32,969 bases of DNA from contig QHSX01000075.1 of NCBI GenBank assembly GCA_003221695.1, positions 1 through 32,969 on the forward strand. The letters run 5' to 3'. Every line of letters starts with the position of its first letter. The stretch's first letter is position 1. Both the position numbers and the translations under genes were made by a program. The notes beneath the pieces were generated by a model, which worked only from the letters and a program-made list of their open reading frames with translations, was not told the origin of the DNA and did no database searches. Positions 22,067 through 29,304 of this stretch are shown one piece after another. This DNA is from Candidatus Rokuibacteriota bacterium. Its GTDB lineage: Bacteria > Methylomirabilota > Methylomirabilia > Rokubacteriales > CSP1-6.

Positions 22067-23244
22067 TGGAGGAGTCGGCGACCGTCGGCGCGCGCCTGGT
22101 CCAGGACCTCGCGCACCGGCAGGGTCTTCTCGCGCGCGATGCGCGCGACGTCGGCGAACTCCGGCGTCACGGTGACGACGCGGTCGCCGAGGCGCGACAC
22201 CTTGAAGGCAATCGCGCCGTACGCGGTCGTGAGCGTGACGATCTCACGCGCGAGTCGGCTCCGCCGCCACTCCGACCACCGGACACCGATCGTGCTCGTC
22301 TCCTCGAAGAGCGCACGCGTGAGGTCGTCGATCCGTTCCGGCGCGCACAGCGACGTCACGACGACACCGGGGCGGCCCCGCTTCATGACGACGGACTGGA
22401 GGAACACGTCGAGCGCGCCCGCCTCGAAGAGACGCTCGACGAGCGGCTCGTAAAGCTGCGGTGACATGTCGTCGATCGTCGTCTCGACCTGGAGGACCGT
22501 CTCGTCGCCGCGGGCGACCTCGGCCGTGTCGCCGATGAAGCAGCGCAGCACGTTCGGAGCGCCCGGCAGGTCGCGCGTGCCCGCGCCGTAGCCGACCGCC
22601 GACACGGTCATCGACGGCATCCGCCCGGCCGACGCGGCGAGTGTCGTCAGGATCGCCGCGCCCGTCGGCGTCACCAGCTCGGCCTGCACCCCCGTGTCGA
22701 CCACCGGGAAGCCGCGGAGGAGCTCCGCGGTGCCGGGCGCCGGCACGGGGATCTTTCCGTGCGGCCCGTCGACGAACCCGCCCCCGAGCGGGAGCGCAGA
22801 GGCGTGGACCGCCTGGACCCCGAGCAACTCGAGCCCGATGATCGCGCCCGTCACATCGACGATCGCGTCCACGGCGCCGATGTCGTGGAAGTGGACCTCA
22901 TCGCGCGTCGCGCCGTGGGCGCGCGCCTCGGCGTCGGCCAGTCGCGTGAAGATCCGCGCCGCCGTCTCTCGGACCGTGGCGCCGAGCGCGCTCCGCTCGA
23001 CGATCGCCAGAACGTCGCCGAGCGTGCGGTGGCGCGGGTGCGTGCGGTGGTCGATCTCCACGTCCACCTTGGTCGCGCGGAACGTTCCCTTCCGCACCTC
23101 GCGCGCCACGAGCTCCCACCCCTCGAGGGGGAGCTTCTGGAGCTCACGCCTGAGGGCGTCGAGCGGCGCACCCGCATCGACCAGCGCGCCGAGAACCATG
23201 TCCCCCGCCGCCCCGCTCGGACAATCAAAATACGCGATCCTCAT
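22060..23244 (-). CDS. larC: LarC nickel insertion protein (nickel-pincer cofactor)
   Basis: CTP-dependent nickel insertase (394 residues), last step of nickel-pincer nucleotide (NPN) synthesis. The N-terminus MRIAYFDCPSGAAGDMVLGALVDAG is the family signature; HFHDIGAVDAIVDVTGAI follows (near 125-140), then ASALPLGGGFVDGPHGKIPVPAPGTAELLRG and ELVTPTGAAIL. The C-terminal domain, LQVETTIDDMSPQLYEPLVERLFEAGALDVFLQSVVMKRGRPGV, is the CTP-binding part; here both parts are in one frame, whereas in Lactobacillus plantarum they arise by a programmed frameshift. The ATG at MRIAYF is preferred; an earlier GTG would add seven residues. Separated from larB by about 210 bases. Confidence 0.94.
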   Translation of the reverse strand: MRIAYFDCPSGAAGDMVLGALVDAGAPLDALRRELQKLPLEGWELVAREVRKGTFRATKVDVEIDHRTHPRHRTLGDVLAIVERSALGATVRETAARIFTRLADAEARAHGATRDEVHFHDIGAVDAIVDVTGAIIGLELLGVQAVHASALPLGGGFVDGPHGKIPVPAPGTAELLRGFPVVDTGVQAELVTPTGAAILTTLAASAGRMPSMTVSAVGYGAGTRDLPGAPNVLRCFIGDTAEVARGDETVLQVETTIDDMSPQLYEPLVERLFEAGALDVFLQSVVMKRGRPGVVVTSLCAPERIDDLTRALFEETSTIGVRWSEWRRSRLAREIVTLTTAYGAIAFKVSRLGDRVVTVTPEFADVARIAREKTLPVREVLDQARADGRRLLHD

Positions 23245-23353
23245 ACGCGAGAGCTCCAACGCCACGCCAGGCCCGCGGGATCGGGAGGCCTTCCGAGAGC
23301 GGGGTTGATCCTGCCGCGGGTTGGGGCGGCCCTGCGAGACCCGTAGCTTCTGC

Positions 23354-23372
23354 GCGTTGCCGGGCGCAACGC
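23354..23372. other. Small hairpin in the larB-larC gap
   Basis: The 208-base gap between larB and larC has no gene. It holds GCGTTGC-CGGGC-GCAACGC, a 7-bp stem with a five-base loop and no T run. The gap is long compared with the overlaps elsewhere in this operon, so larC may be separately controlled. Confidence 0.35.
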
Positions 23373-23452
23373 CGACGAAACGCCCGCCCAGGGTCGGTTG
23401 CTAGCGTGGTCGAGCAGGGCCACCCCGGCCCGCGGCGGGGATAAACAACGCA

Positions 23453-24211
23453 TCACCGGATCTTCGCGACGAGGTGGTTGATCTGGCTCGCCTGATGCGC
23501 GGCGCCGTAGCCGTTGTCGATGTTCACGACCGACACGCCGGGTGCGCAGGAGTTGAGCATCGCGAGGAGCGCCGCGATGCCGCCGAAGGACGCCCCGTAC
23601 CCGACGCTCGTCGGGACCGCGATCACCGGGCGGTCGACGAGCCCGCCGATCACGCTCGGCAGGGCGCCCTCCATGCCGGCGACGGCGACGATCGCGTTGG
23701 CGTCGGCCAGGAGGTCGTAGTGCCCGAGCAGACGGTGGAGCCCGGCGACCCCGCAGTCGTAAACGCGCTCCACCCGGTTGCCGAGCGCCTCGGCCACGAG
23801 CGCCGCCTCCTCGGCGACCGGCAGGTCCGCGGTCCCCGCGGCCGCGATCACGATCAGCCCCACCGCCTCCACGCGCTCCGGCCGCACGATCACGAGCCGC
23901 GCGTCGGCGTGGTACGCGTGCGGCAAGCCCGCCGCGGTGACCGCCGCGGCCACGTCGGCGCCCGCGCGCGTGGCGATCACGTTCGGGTGATCGCGGGCGA
24001 GCCGCGCGAGGATCGCGACCACCTGCTCCGGCGTCTTCCCCGGGCAGAACACCGCCTCGGCGGCGCCGGTCCGCACCGCCCGGTGATGGTCGATCTTGGC
24101 GAACCCGAGGTCCTCGTAGGGCAGGCGCCGCAGGTGGTTCAGCGCGGTGTCCACGTCGATTCGCCCCGCGGCGAGGTCCGCGAGGAGCTTCCGGACGGCC
24201 TCCCTATCCAC
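23453..24211 (-). CDS. larB: LarB pyridinium carboxylase/hydrolase
   Basis: First enzyme of NPN synthesis (252 residues): it carboxylates C5 of the pyridinium ring of nicotinic acid adenine dinucleotide and hydrolyses the phosphoanhydride, giving P2CMN. It is related to PurE. The N-terminal LLADLAAGRIDVDTALNHLRRLPYEDLGFAKIDHHRAVRTGAAEAVFCPGKTPEQ is typical, and the C-terminal PurE-like part contains VAVAGMEGALPSVIGGLVDRPVIAVPTSVGYGASFGG and NSCAPGVSVVNIDNGYGAAHQA. The GTG start lies inside the 3' end of larE (overlap of eight bases). Confidence 0.95.
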   Translation of the reverse strand: MDREAVRKLLADLAAGRIDVDTALNHLRRLPYEDLGFAKIDHHRAVRTGAAEAVFCPGKTPEQVVAILARLARDHPNVIATRAGADVAAAVTAAGLPHAYHADARLVIVRPERVEAVGLIVIAAAGTADLPVAEEAALVAEALGNRVERVYDCGVAGLHRLLGHYDLLADANAIVAVAGMEGALPSVIGGLVDRPVIAVPTSVGYGASFGGIAALLAMLNSCAPGVSVVNIDNGYGAAHQASQINHLVAKIR

Positions 24212-25037
24212 CCGACGCCTTCCGCTGGAGCGGTAGCAGCAGGTTGGCGCTCCCCGAGCGGAATCCCGCGAGGTCCACCGTCACGTAGACATAGCCGATC
24301 GCTCGGAAGCGCTCGACGATCGCCGCGTGGCGCCCCTCCTCCCACACCCGCGCCATCTCCTCGCGCGCGATCTCCAGGCGCGCGAGGCGGTCGTGGTGGC
24401 GGACGCGGAACTGGCGGAAGCCGAGCGAGCGTATGAACTCCTCGGCCGCATCCACCTGGCGCAGCTTCTCGGGCGTGATCCGATCGCCGTACTGGAAGCG
24501 GGAGGACAAACACGCGAACGACGGCTTGTCCCAGGTGGGGAGACCCAGCTCGCGGCTCAACGCACGGATCTCCGCCTTCCACAACTCGGCCTCGATCATC
24601 GGCGCACGGACGCCGTGCGCCTCGGCGGCCTTCATTCCCGGCCGGTGATCGCCGAGGTCGTCCATGTTGGCGCCGTAGACGAGCGTGCGGCAGCCCTCCC
24701 GCTCCGCGAGGGGCGCGAGCTTGGTGAAGAGCTCCTCTTTGCAGAAGAAGCAGCGGTTCGCCGGGTTCTTGGCGTACTCGGGGTTCTGGAGCTCCTCGGT
24801 CCTCACCACGAGGTGGCGCGCGCCCAGAAGCTCGGCGAGGCGCTTCGCCTCCTCCAGTTCTCGCGCCGGATACGTCTCGGAGTCCGCCGTGACGAGGAGC
24901 GCGCGCGCGCCGAGCGCGTCTTTCGCCGCCCGCGCGAGGAGGGTCGAATCCACGCCCCCCGAGAAGGCGACGACGACGCTCTCCATCTCGCGGAGGAGCT
25001 CGACCAGCCGTCGATACTTGGCGCCGCAGGCGCTCAC
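24204..25037 (-). CDS. larE: LarE sulfur transferase, three-cysteine type
   Basis: ATP-dependent sulfur insertase of NPN synthesis (277 residues), which converts the two carboxylates to thiocarboxylates. PP-loop SGGVDS (26-31), then NPANRCFFCKEELF (C96, C99), YGANMDDLGDHRPGM, and FACLSSRF with Cys176. In Lactobacillus LarE that single Cys is sacrificed in each turnover; enzymes that also carry the C-x-x-C pair are thought to hold a [4Fe-4S] cluster and to act catalytically. The present protein has all three, so the cluster type is likely. The GTG start overlaps the stop of the kinase gene (GTGA); the protein length fits the family. Confidence 0.94.
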   Translation of the reverse strand: MSACGAKYRRLVELLREMESVVVAFSGGVDSTLLARAAKDALGARALLVTADSETYPARELEEAKRLAELLGARHLVVRTEELQNPEYAKNPANRCFFCKEELFTKLAPLAEREGCRTLVYGANMDDLGDHRPGMKAAEAHGVRAPMIEAELWKAEIRALSRELGLPTWDKPSFACLSSRFQYGDRITPEKLRQVDAAEEFIRSLGFRQFRVRHHDRLARLEIAREEMARVWEEGRHAAIVERFRAIGYVYVTVDLAGFRSGSANLLLPLQRKASGG

Positions 25038-25945
25038 TGCTCCAATCTTATCAGGTCGTGGAACGCCGCGTAGCGCTCGGCGATGTCCGCCGGCCCGAGG
25101 CGCGTCAGTCGTTTGAGCGAAAAGTCCTCGACGGTGAACGACGCCATGACCGAGCCATAGACGAGCGCGCGCCGCATCGCGGCCCCGTCGGTCCGCTCCT
25201 GCGCCGCGAGGTAGCCCATGAACCCGCCGGCGAACGTGTCGCCCGCGCCGGTCGGGTCGTAGACGGACTCGAGCGGATACGCCGGCACGAAGAAGAACGC
25301 GCCGTCCGTCATCATGAGGGCGCCGTACTCGCCGCGCTTGACAACGACCGTCCGCGGGCCGAGCGCGGCGATCGCCCGCGCCGCCCGGACCAGGTTGGGC
25401 TCGCTCGCGAGCTGACGCGCCTCGCCGTCGTTGATCGTGACCACGTCCGCCTCGGCGAGGACGCGCCGGAGCGCCTCCTGCTTCCCCTGGATCCAGAAGT
25501 TCATGGTGTCGAGCGCCACGAGACGGGGGCGGGCCTGCATCTGGCGGAGGACGTCGAGCTGAAGCTCGGGATCGATGTTGGCGAGGAAGACGAAGGGCGC
25601 ACGCCGCAGCCCATCGCCGAGCGAGGGGCGGAAGTCGGCGAACACGTTGAGCTGCGTGTCGAGGGTCTTCGCCTCGTTCAGGTCGTAGCTGTACTGCCCC
25701 ACCCACCGGAAGGTCCGCCCCCTCGACGTCGTGAGGCCGTCGAGATCGACGCCGCGATTCTGGAGGAGCCGGAGGTGCGCCTCCGGGAAGTCCTCGCCCA
25801 CGGTCGCGACGAGGCGGACCTGGGTGAAGAAGCTCGCGGCGTACGCGAAGTAGGTCGCCGACCCGCCGAGGGCGTCGTGGACCTTGCCGAAGGGCGTCTC
25901 GACGCTATCGAGGGCCACCGAGCCGACGACGAGGAGGTCAGCCAC
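25034..25945 (-). CDS. PfkB-family (ribokinase-like) sugar kinase
   Basis: ATP-dependent kinase of the ribokinase superfamily (303 residues). The N-terminus VADLLVVGSVALDSVETPFGKVHDALGGSATYFA shows the first PfkB signature with the GG pair; the second is DPTGAGDTFAGGF (230-242) with catalytic Asp236. VVVKRGEYGALM binds the nucleotide. It starts with GTG inside the end of mtnP (eight-base overlap) and its stop overlaps larE. Placement with mtnP suggests action on a purine- or methylthioribose-related product of methylthioadenosine breakdown, but the substrate cannot be read from the sequence; adenosine kinase-like or sugar kinases are equally possible. Confidence 0.85.
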   Translation of the reverse strand: MADLLVVGSVALDSVETPFGKVHDALGGSATYFAYAASFFTQVRLVATVGEDFPEAHLRLLQNRGVDLDGLTTSRGRTFRWVGQYSYDLNEAKTLDTQLNVFADFRPSLGDGLRRAPFVFLANIDPELQLDVLRQMQARPRLVALDTMNFWIQGKQEALRRVLAEADVVTINDGEARQLASEPNLVRAARAIAALGPRTVVVKRGEYGALMMTDGAFFFVPAYPLESVYDPTGAGDTFAGGFMGYLAAQERTDGAAMRRALVYGSVMASFTVEDFSLKRLTRLGPADIAERYAAFHDLIRLEQ

Positions 25946-26825
25946 GCCGGCGCCCTGGCGCGGGGAAGTAACGGTCGAGCAGGAGCGCAAGCCGCTTCCG
26001 GGTCTTCGGCGCGAACGCCTTGGGGCTCGTGATCACGGCGTTCGCGAGAGCGTGCCCACACGCGCACGTCCGAGGCGGCGCGATCGTCGGGAGCGCGCCG
26101 CGGAGGACGTCCTTCGCCGTCCGGACGTTCTTCAAGAGATTTTGCACCACGGCTTCGACGGAGACCGCCTCGTGCGTCTCGTGCCACACGTCGTAGTCGG
26201 TCGCGAGCGCCAGCGTCGCGTAGCAGAGCTCCGCCTCCCGCGCGAGCTTCGCCTCCGGCAGGTTCGTCATGCCGATGACGTCCACCCCCCAACCCCGGTA
26301 GATCCGCGACTCCGCCTTGGTCGAGAACTGCGGTCCCTCGATGCAGAGATAGGTGCCCCCGCGGTGGACCGTCGCTCCGGTCTGGCGCGCGGCCTTCTCG
26401 AGGACCGTCGCGAGGTCGGGGCAGACGGGCTCCGCCATCCCCACGTGGGCGACGACGCCGTCGCCGAAGAACGACGAGACGCGGCGGCGGGTCGCGTCGA
26501 AGAACTGATCGGGAATGACGAGGTCGAGGGGGCGGATCGCCTCCTTCATGCTGCCGACGGCCGAGATCGAGATCACCCACTCGGCGCCGAGCGCCTTGAG
26601 GCCCCAGATGTTGGCGCGGAAGTTCAGCTCTGTGGGCATGATCCGGTGGCCCCGGCCGTGGCGCGGTAAGAAGATCACGCGCCGCCCCGCGAACCGCCCG
26701 ACGCAGTAGGCGTCGGACGGGGCGCCGAAGGGTGTGCGTACGCGGCGCCAGCGGACGTCCGTCAGTCCCTCGAGCTCATAGAGCCCGCTGCCACCGATGA
26801 TCCCGACCGCCGGTGTCTCGTTCAT
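25938..26825 (-). CDS. mtnP: S-methyl-5'-thioadenosine phosphorylase
   Basis: Phosphorylase (295 residues) splitting methylthioadenosine to adenine and methylthioribose 1-phosphate in methionine salvage. Seen are IIGGSGLYELEGL, PRHGRGHRIMPTELNFRANIWGLKALGAEWVISISAVGSM, the phosphate and purine-binding YLCIEGPQFSTKAESRIY, and the substrate-binding VIGMTNLPEAKLAREAELCYATLALATDYD. Later residues include CACGHALANAV, a Cys cluster. Some relatives act on inosine or guanosine. Its ATG overlaps the mtaB stop (ATGA). No mtnA, mtnB or mtnC gene is in the window, so the later steps lie elsewhere or a shunt is used. Confidence 0.94.
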   Translation of the reverse strand: MNETPAVGIIGGSGLYELEGLTDVRWRRVRTPFGAPSDAYCVGRFAGRRVIFLPRHGRGHRIMPTELNFRANIWGLKALGAEWVISISAVGSMKEAIRPLDLVIPDQFFDATRRRVSSFFGDGVVAHVGMAEPVCPDLATVLEKAARQTGATVHRGGTYLCIEGPQFSTKAESRIYRGWGVDVIGMTNLPEAKLAREAELCYATLALATDYDVWHETHEAVSVEAVVQNLLKNVRTAKDVLRGALPTIAPPRTCACGHALANAVITSPKAFAPKTRKRLALLLDRYFPAPGRRRG

Positions 26826-28129
26826 TCGGCCGTGAGCTCTCCGAGCGTGCGATCGCGCTCCGCGGCCGTCACCCGCACGCGAGCGAGGCGGCCCGGCAGC
26901 CCGCCGGGTCCGTCGAACCGGACCTCGACGTAGTTGCCCGTGAGGCCGGTGAGCCCTCCGGTCGCGCGGTCCCGCGTCTCGAGCACCAGCGTCTCCTCGA
27001 CGTGCCCAACCATCCGGCGGCGGAACTCGAGATTTTTCTCCCGGGCGAGCTCACGGAGCACGCGCGCCCGACGGGTAACCGTCCGCGCGTCCGCCGTCGC
27101 GGCGAAACGCGCGGCCTCGGTCCCCTTCCGGGCCGAGTACGGGAACACGTGGAGATAGGAGAACGGCAGCGTCTGGACCAGGCGGACGGTCTCCCGGAAG
27201 TCCGCGTCGCTCTCACCGGGGAATCCCGTGATCAGGTCGGCGCCGAGGCCGAGGCGCGGGATCGCCGCGGCGAGGCGCTCGACGACCCTGCGATACATCG
27301 CCACGTTGTACGGCCGCCGCATGGCTCTCAGAATTCGGTCGCTCCCGCTCTGGAGCGGGATGTGGAAGTGCGGCGCGACGACCGGCGAGTCCGTCACGAC
27401 GTCGATGAACTCGGGGGTGAAGTAGGCGGGCAACACCGACGACAGTCGGACCCAGCGGAGCCCCGGAACGTCTTCGAGCTGGCGGAGGAGCGCCGCCAGC
27501 GTCGTCCGCGGCGCGAGGTCCGCGCCGTAGTGGCCCGTGTCGACCCCGGTGAGCACGATCTCGGGATGGCCGGCCCCGACGAGAAGGCGCGCCTGGTCGA
27601 GCACCACCTTCGGCTCGAGGCTCCGGCTGGTACCACGGGCGAAGGGCACGATACAGAAGGCGCAGCGGTGCTGGCAGCCGTCCTGGATCTTCAGGAACGC
27701 CCGCGACCGGCCATGGACCCGCGCGAGGGGCGCGACGTCGAGCGTTCGCGCGCGGGCGACGTCCCCGACGTGGACCCGCTCGGCGACGCGGCCCTCGAGC
27801 AGCTCGGCCAGGCGATGCTTATCCGTGTTGCCGACGATCAGATCTACCTCGCCGAACCGGGCAACGTCGTCCGGGCGCGTCTGCGCCCAGCAGCCGGTCA
27901 CGACGAGCCGCGCGCGTGGGTTCACCCGGGCCGCGCGCCGGATCGCCTGGCGGTCGGAGAGCTCGGCACGTGCAGTGACCGCGCAGGTGTTCACCACGAC
28001 CACGTCCGCCGGCTCGCCGAAGGGCACCGTCCGGAAGCCGCGCGACTCGAGCACGGTCTGGAGCTGCTGGGTGTCCACCTGGTTGAGCCGGCAGCCGAGC
28101 GTCGCGAACGAGACGGTCCGGGCGGTCAT
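26822..28129 (-). CDS. mtaB: MtaB-like tRNA t6A methylthiotransferase
   Basis: Radical-SAM methylthiotransferase (435 residues) that turns N6-threonylcarbamoyladenosine into its 2-methylthio form at tRNA position 37. The N-terminal UPF0004 domain has Cys13 (TLGCRLNQVD), Cys49 (VVNTCAVT) and Cys80 (VTGCWAQ), the auxiliary cluster; radical-SAM cysteines are in DGCQHRCAFC (C152, C156, C159). A C-terminal TRAM domain covers the last 65 residues. TLGCRLNQ rather than the MiaB/RimO pattern supports MtaB (YqeV). ATG is placed at MTARTVSF, seven bases after the rlmN stop. SAM is the sulfur-methyl donor, whose by-product is cleared by the neighbouring mtnP. Confidence 0.92.
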   Translation of the reverse strand: MTARTVSFATLGCRLNQVDTQQLQTVLESRGFRTVPFGEPADVVVVNTCAVTARAELSDRQAIRRAARVNPRARLVVTGCWAQTRPDDVARFGEVDLIVGNTDKHRLAELLEGRVAERVHVGDVARARTLDVAPLARVHGRSRAFLKIQDGCQHRCAFCIVPFARGTSRSLEPKVVLDQARLLVGAGHPEIVLTGVDTGHYGADLAPRTTLAALLRQLEDVPGLRWVRLSSVLPAYFTPEFIDVVTDSPVVAPHFHIPLQSGSDRILRAMRRPYNVAMYRRVVERLAAAIPRLGLGADLITGFPGESDADFRETVRLVQTLPFSYLHVFPYSARKGTEAARFAATADARTVTRRARVLRELAREKNLEFRRRMVGHVEETLVLETRDRATGGLTGLTGNYVEVRFDGPGGLPGRLARVRVTAAERDRTLGELTAE

Positions 28130-28136
28130 GCCGAGA

Positions 28137-29183
28137 TCATGCTGGAACCGGCTCGCGCAGCTGGCCGCACGCGGCACCGATATCCTCGCCCTTGCTCCAC
28201 CGGACCGTCGTCGTCAGCTCGGTGTCGAGCAGAATCGACTGGAACGCGAGGATCCGCGCCAGCGGCGGCCGGCGGAACGTCGCGCCGTCCCAGTCGTTGA
28301 ACGGAATCAGGTTGACCTTCGCCCGAACGCCGCGCAGGAGCCGTGCCAGGCGCCGGGCGTCCTCGGGCGAGTCGTTGATCCCGTCGAGCATGACGTACTC
28401 GAAGAAGACGCGCTGGCGTGGCGCGAGCGGGTATTTCTTCACCGCCGCGATGAGCGTCGCGAGGTTCCACGCGCGGTTGACCGGCATAAGCTGCGAGCGG
28501 ACCTCGTCGGACGCGGCGTGGAGCGAGATCGCCAGGTTCACCTTGAGGTTCTCGCGACCGAGCTTCTCGATCCCGGGCACGAGCCCCACGGTCGAGACGG
28601 TGATCCGCCGAGGCGAGTAGCCGAGGCCGAGCTTGGCGTCGGTCAGAATCCGGAGCGTCTTCACGAGCGGCGCGAAATTGGCGAGGGGCTCGCCCATTCC
28701 CATGAAGACGATGTGCGTCACCCGCTGGCCACCGTCGAGGAGCCCGTTGGCGGCGAGGACCTGGCCCAGGATCTCGGCGGCGGTCAGGTTCCGCTCGAGC
28801 CCCATCACGCCGGTCAGGCAGAATCGGCACTCGAACCCGCAACCAACCTGTGTCGAGACACAGAGGGTGACGCGGTCGTCGTCGGGCATGAGCACCGAGC
28901 TGATCCGACTCCCGTCGCCCAGACGGAAGACGAGCTTCCGGCTGCCGTCCTGCGAGGCCGTGACGCGCTCGGGCTCCGCGACCTCGATGGCCGCCCGCTC
29001 GGCGAGCCGGGCGCGGAAGTCCTTCGGAAGATCGCTCATCGTGTCGATGTCGAACACGCCCTTCCGGTAGATCCACGTCGCGAGCTGGCGCCCGCGGTAC
29101 CGCGACGCGCCCAGCTCGACCGCGAAATCTTCGAGCTCGCTCGGTAGGAAACCGACCAGATTGTTCACAGACTCGCCTCGCAT
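28137..29183 (-). CDS. rlmN: RlmN dual-specificity RNA methyltransferase
   Basis: Radical-SAM enzyme (348 residues) methylating C2 of A2503 in 23S rRNA and A37 in some tRNAs. The cluster motif is GCGFECRFCLTG (C115, C119, C122), followed by MGLERNLTAAEILGQV, VFMGMGEPLANF and LAISLHAASDEVRSQLMPVNR. The second catalytic Cys is C339 in IGAACGQL; together with Cys108 near LCVSTQVGC these make up the resting-state thiols. The open frame begins with ATG at 29183; a GTG five codons later has AGGCGAG three bases upstream and may be the real start. A 121-base gap containing DnaA-box-like sites precedes it. Confidence 0.95.
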   Translation of the reverse strand: MRGESVNNLVGFLPSELEDFAVELGASRYRGRQLATWIYRKGVFDIDTMSDLPKDFRARLAERAAIEVAEPERVTASQDGSRKLVFRLGDGSRISSVLMPDDDRVTLCVSTQVGCGFECRFCLTGVMGLERNLTAAEILGQVLAANGLLDGGQRVTHIVFMGMGEPLANFAPLVKTLRILTDAKLGLGYSPRRITVSTVGLVPGIEKLGRENLKVNLAISLHAASDEVRSQLMPVNRAWNLATLIAAVKKYPLAPRQRVFFEYVMLDGINDSPEDARRLARLLRGVRAKVNLIPFNDWDGATFRRPPLARILAFQSILLDTELTTTVRWSKGEDIGAACGQLREPVPA

Positions 29184-29249
29184 GACATCGCTGGAAGAAT
29201 AACACTGTGAAAGTTTTTTCCACAGGGCCTGCGACGGACCCGTGGATAA
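29161..29249. promoter_or_regulatory. Three DnaA-box-like 9-mers upstream of rlmN
   Basis: TTGTTCACA (29161-29169, plus strand), TTTTCCACA (29216-29224, plus strand) and TTATCCACG (complement of 29241-29249) each differ from the DnaA box TTATNCACA at one position. Such AT-containing sites are rare in this GC-rich DNA. No typical origin genes (dnaA, dnaN, gidA) are near and no AT-rich unwinding region is present, so a DnaA-controlled promoter, a titration site or coincidence is more likely than an origin. The rest of the gap 29184-29304 has no gene. Confidence 0.35.
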
Positions 29250-29304
29250 GCAGGTGCGTAAGGGGAAATCGCGGATGGTTTATCAGCCCGTTAGAGCGTC
29301 TCGC

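Noticed and set aside
29184-29304. Chromosomal replication origin
   Set aside because: DnaA-box-like sites exist, but there is no AT-rich unwinding region and no dnaA, dnaN or similar origin gene nearby.
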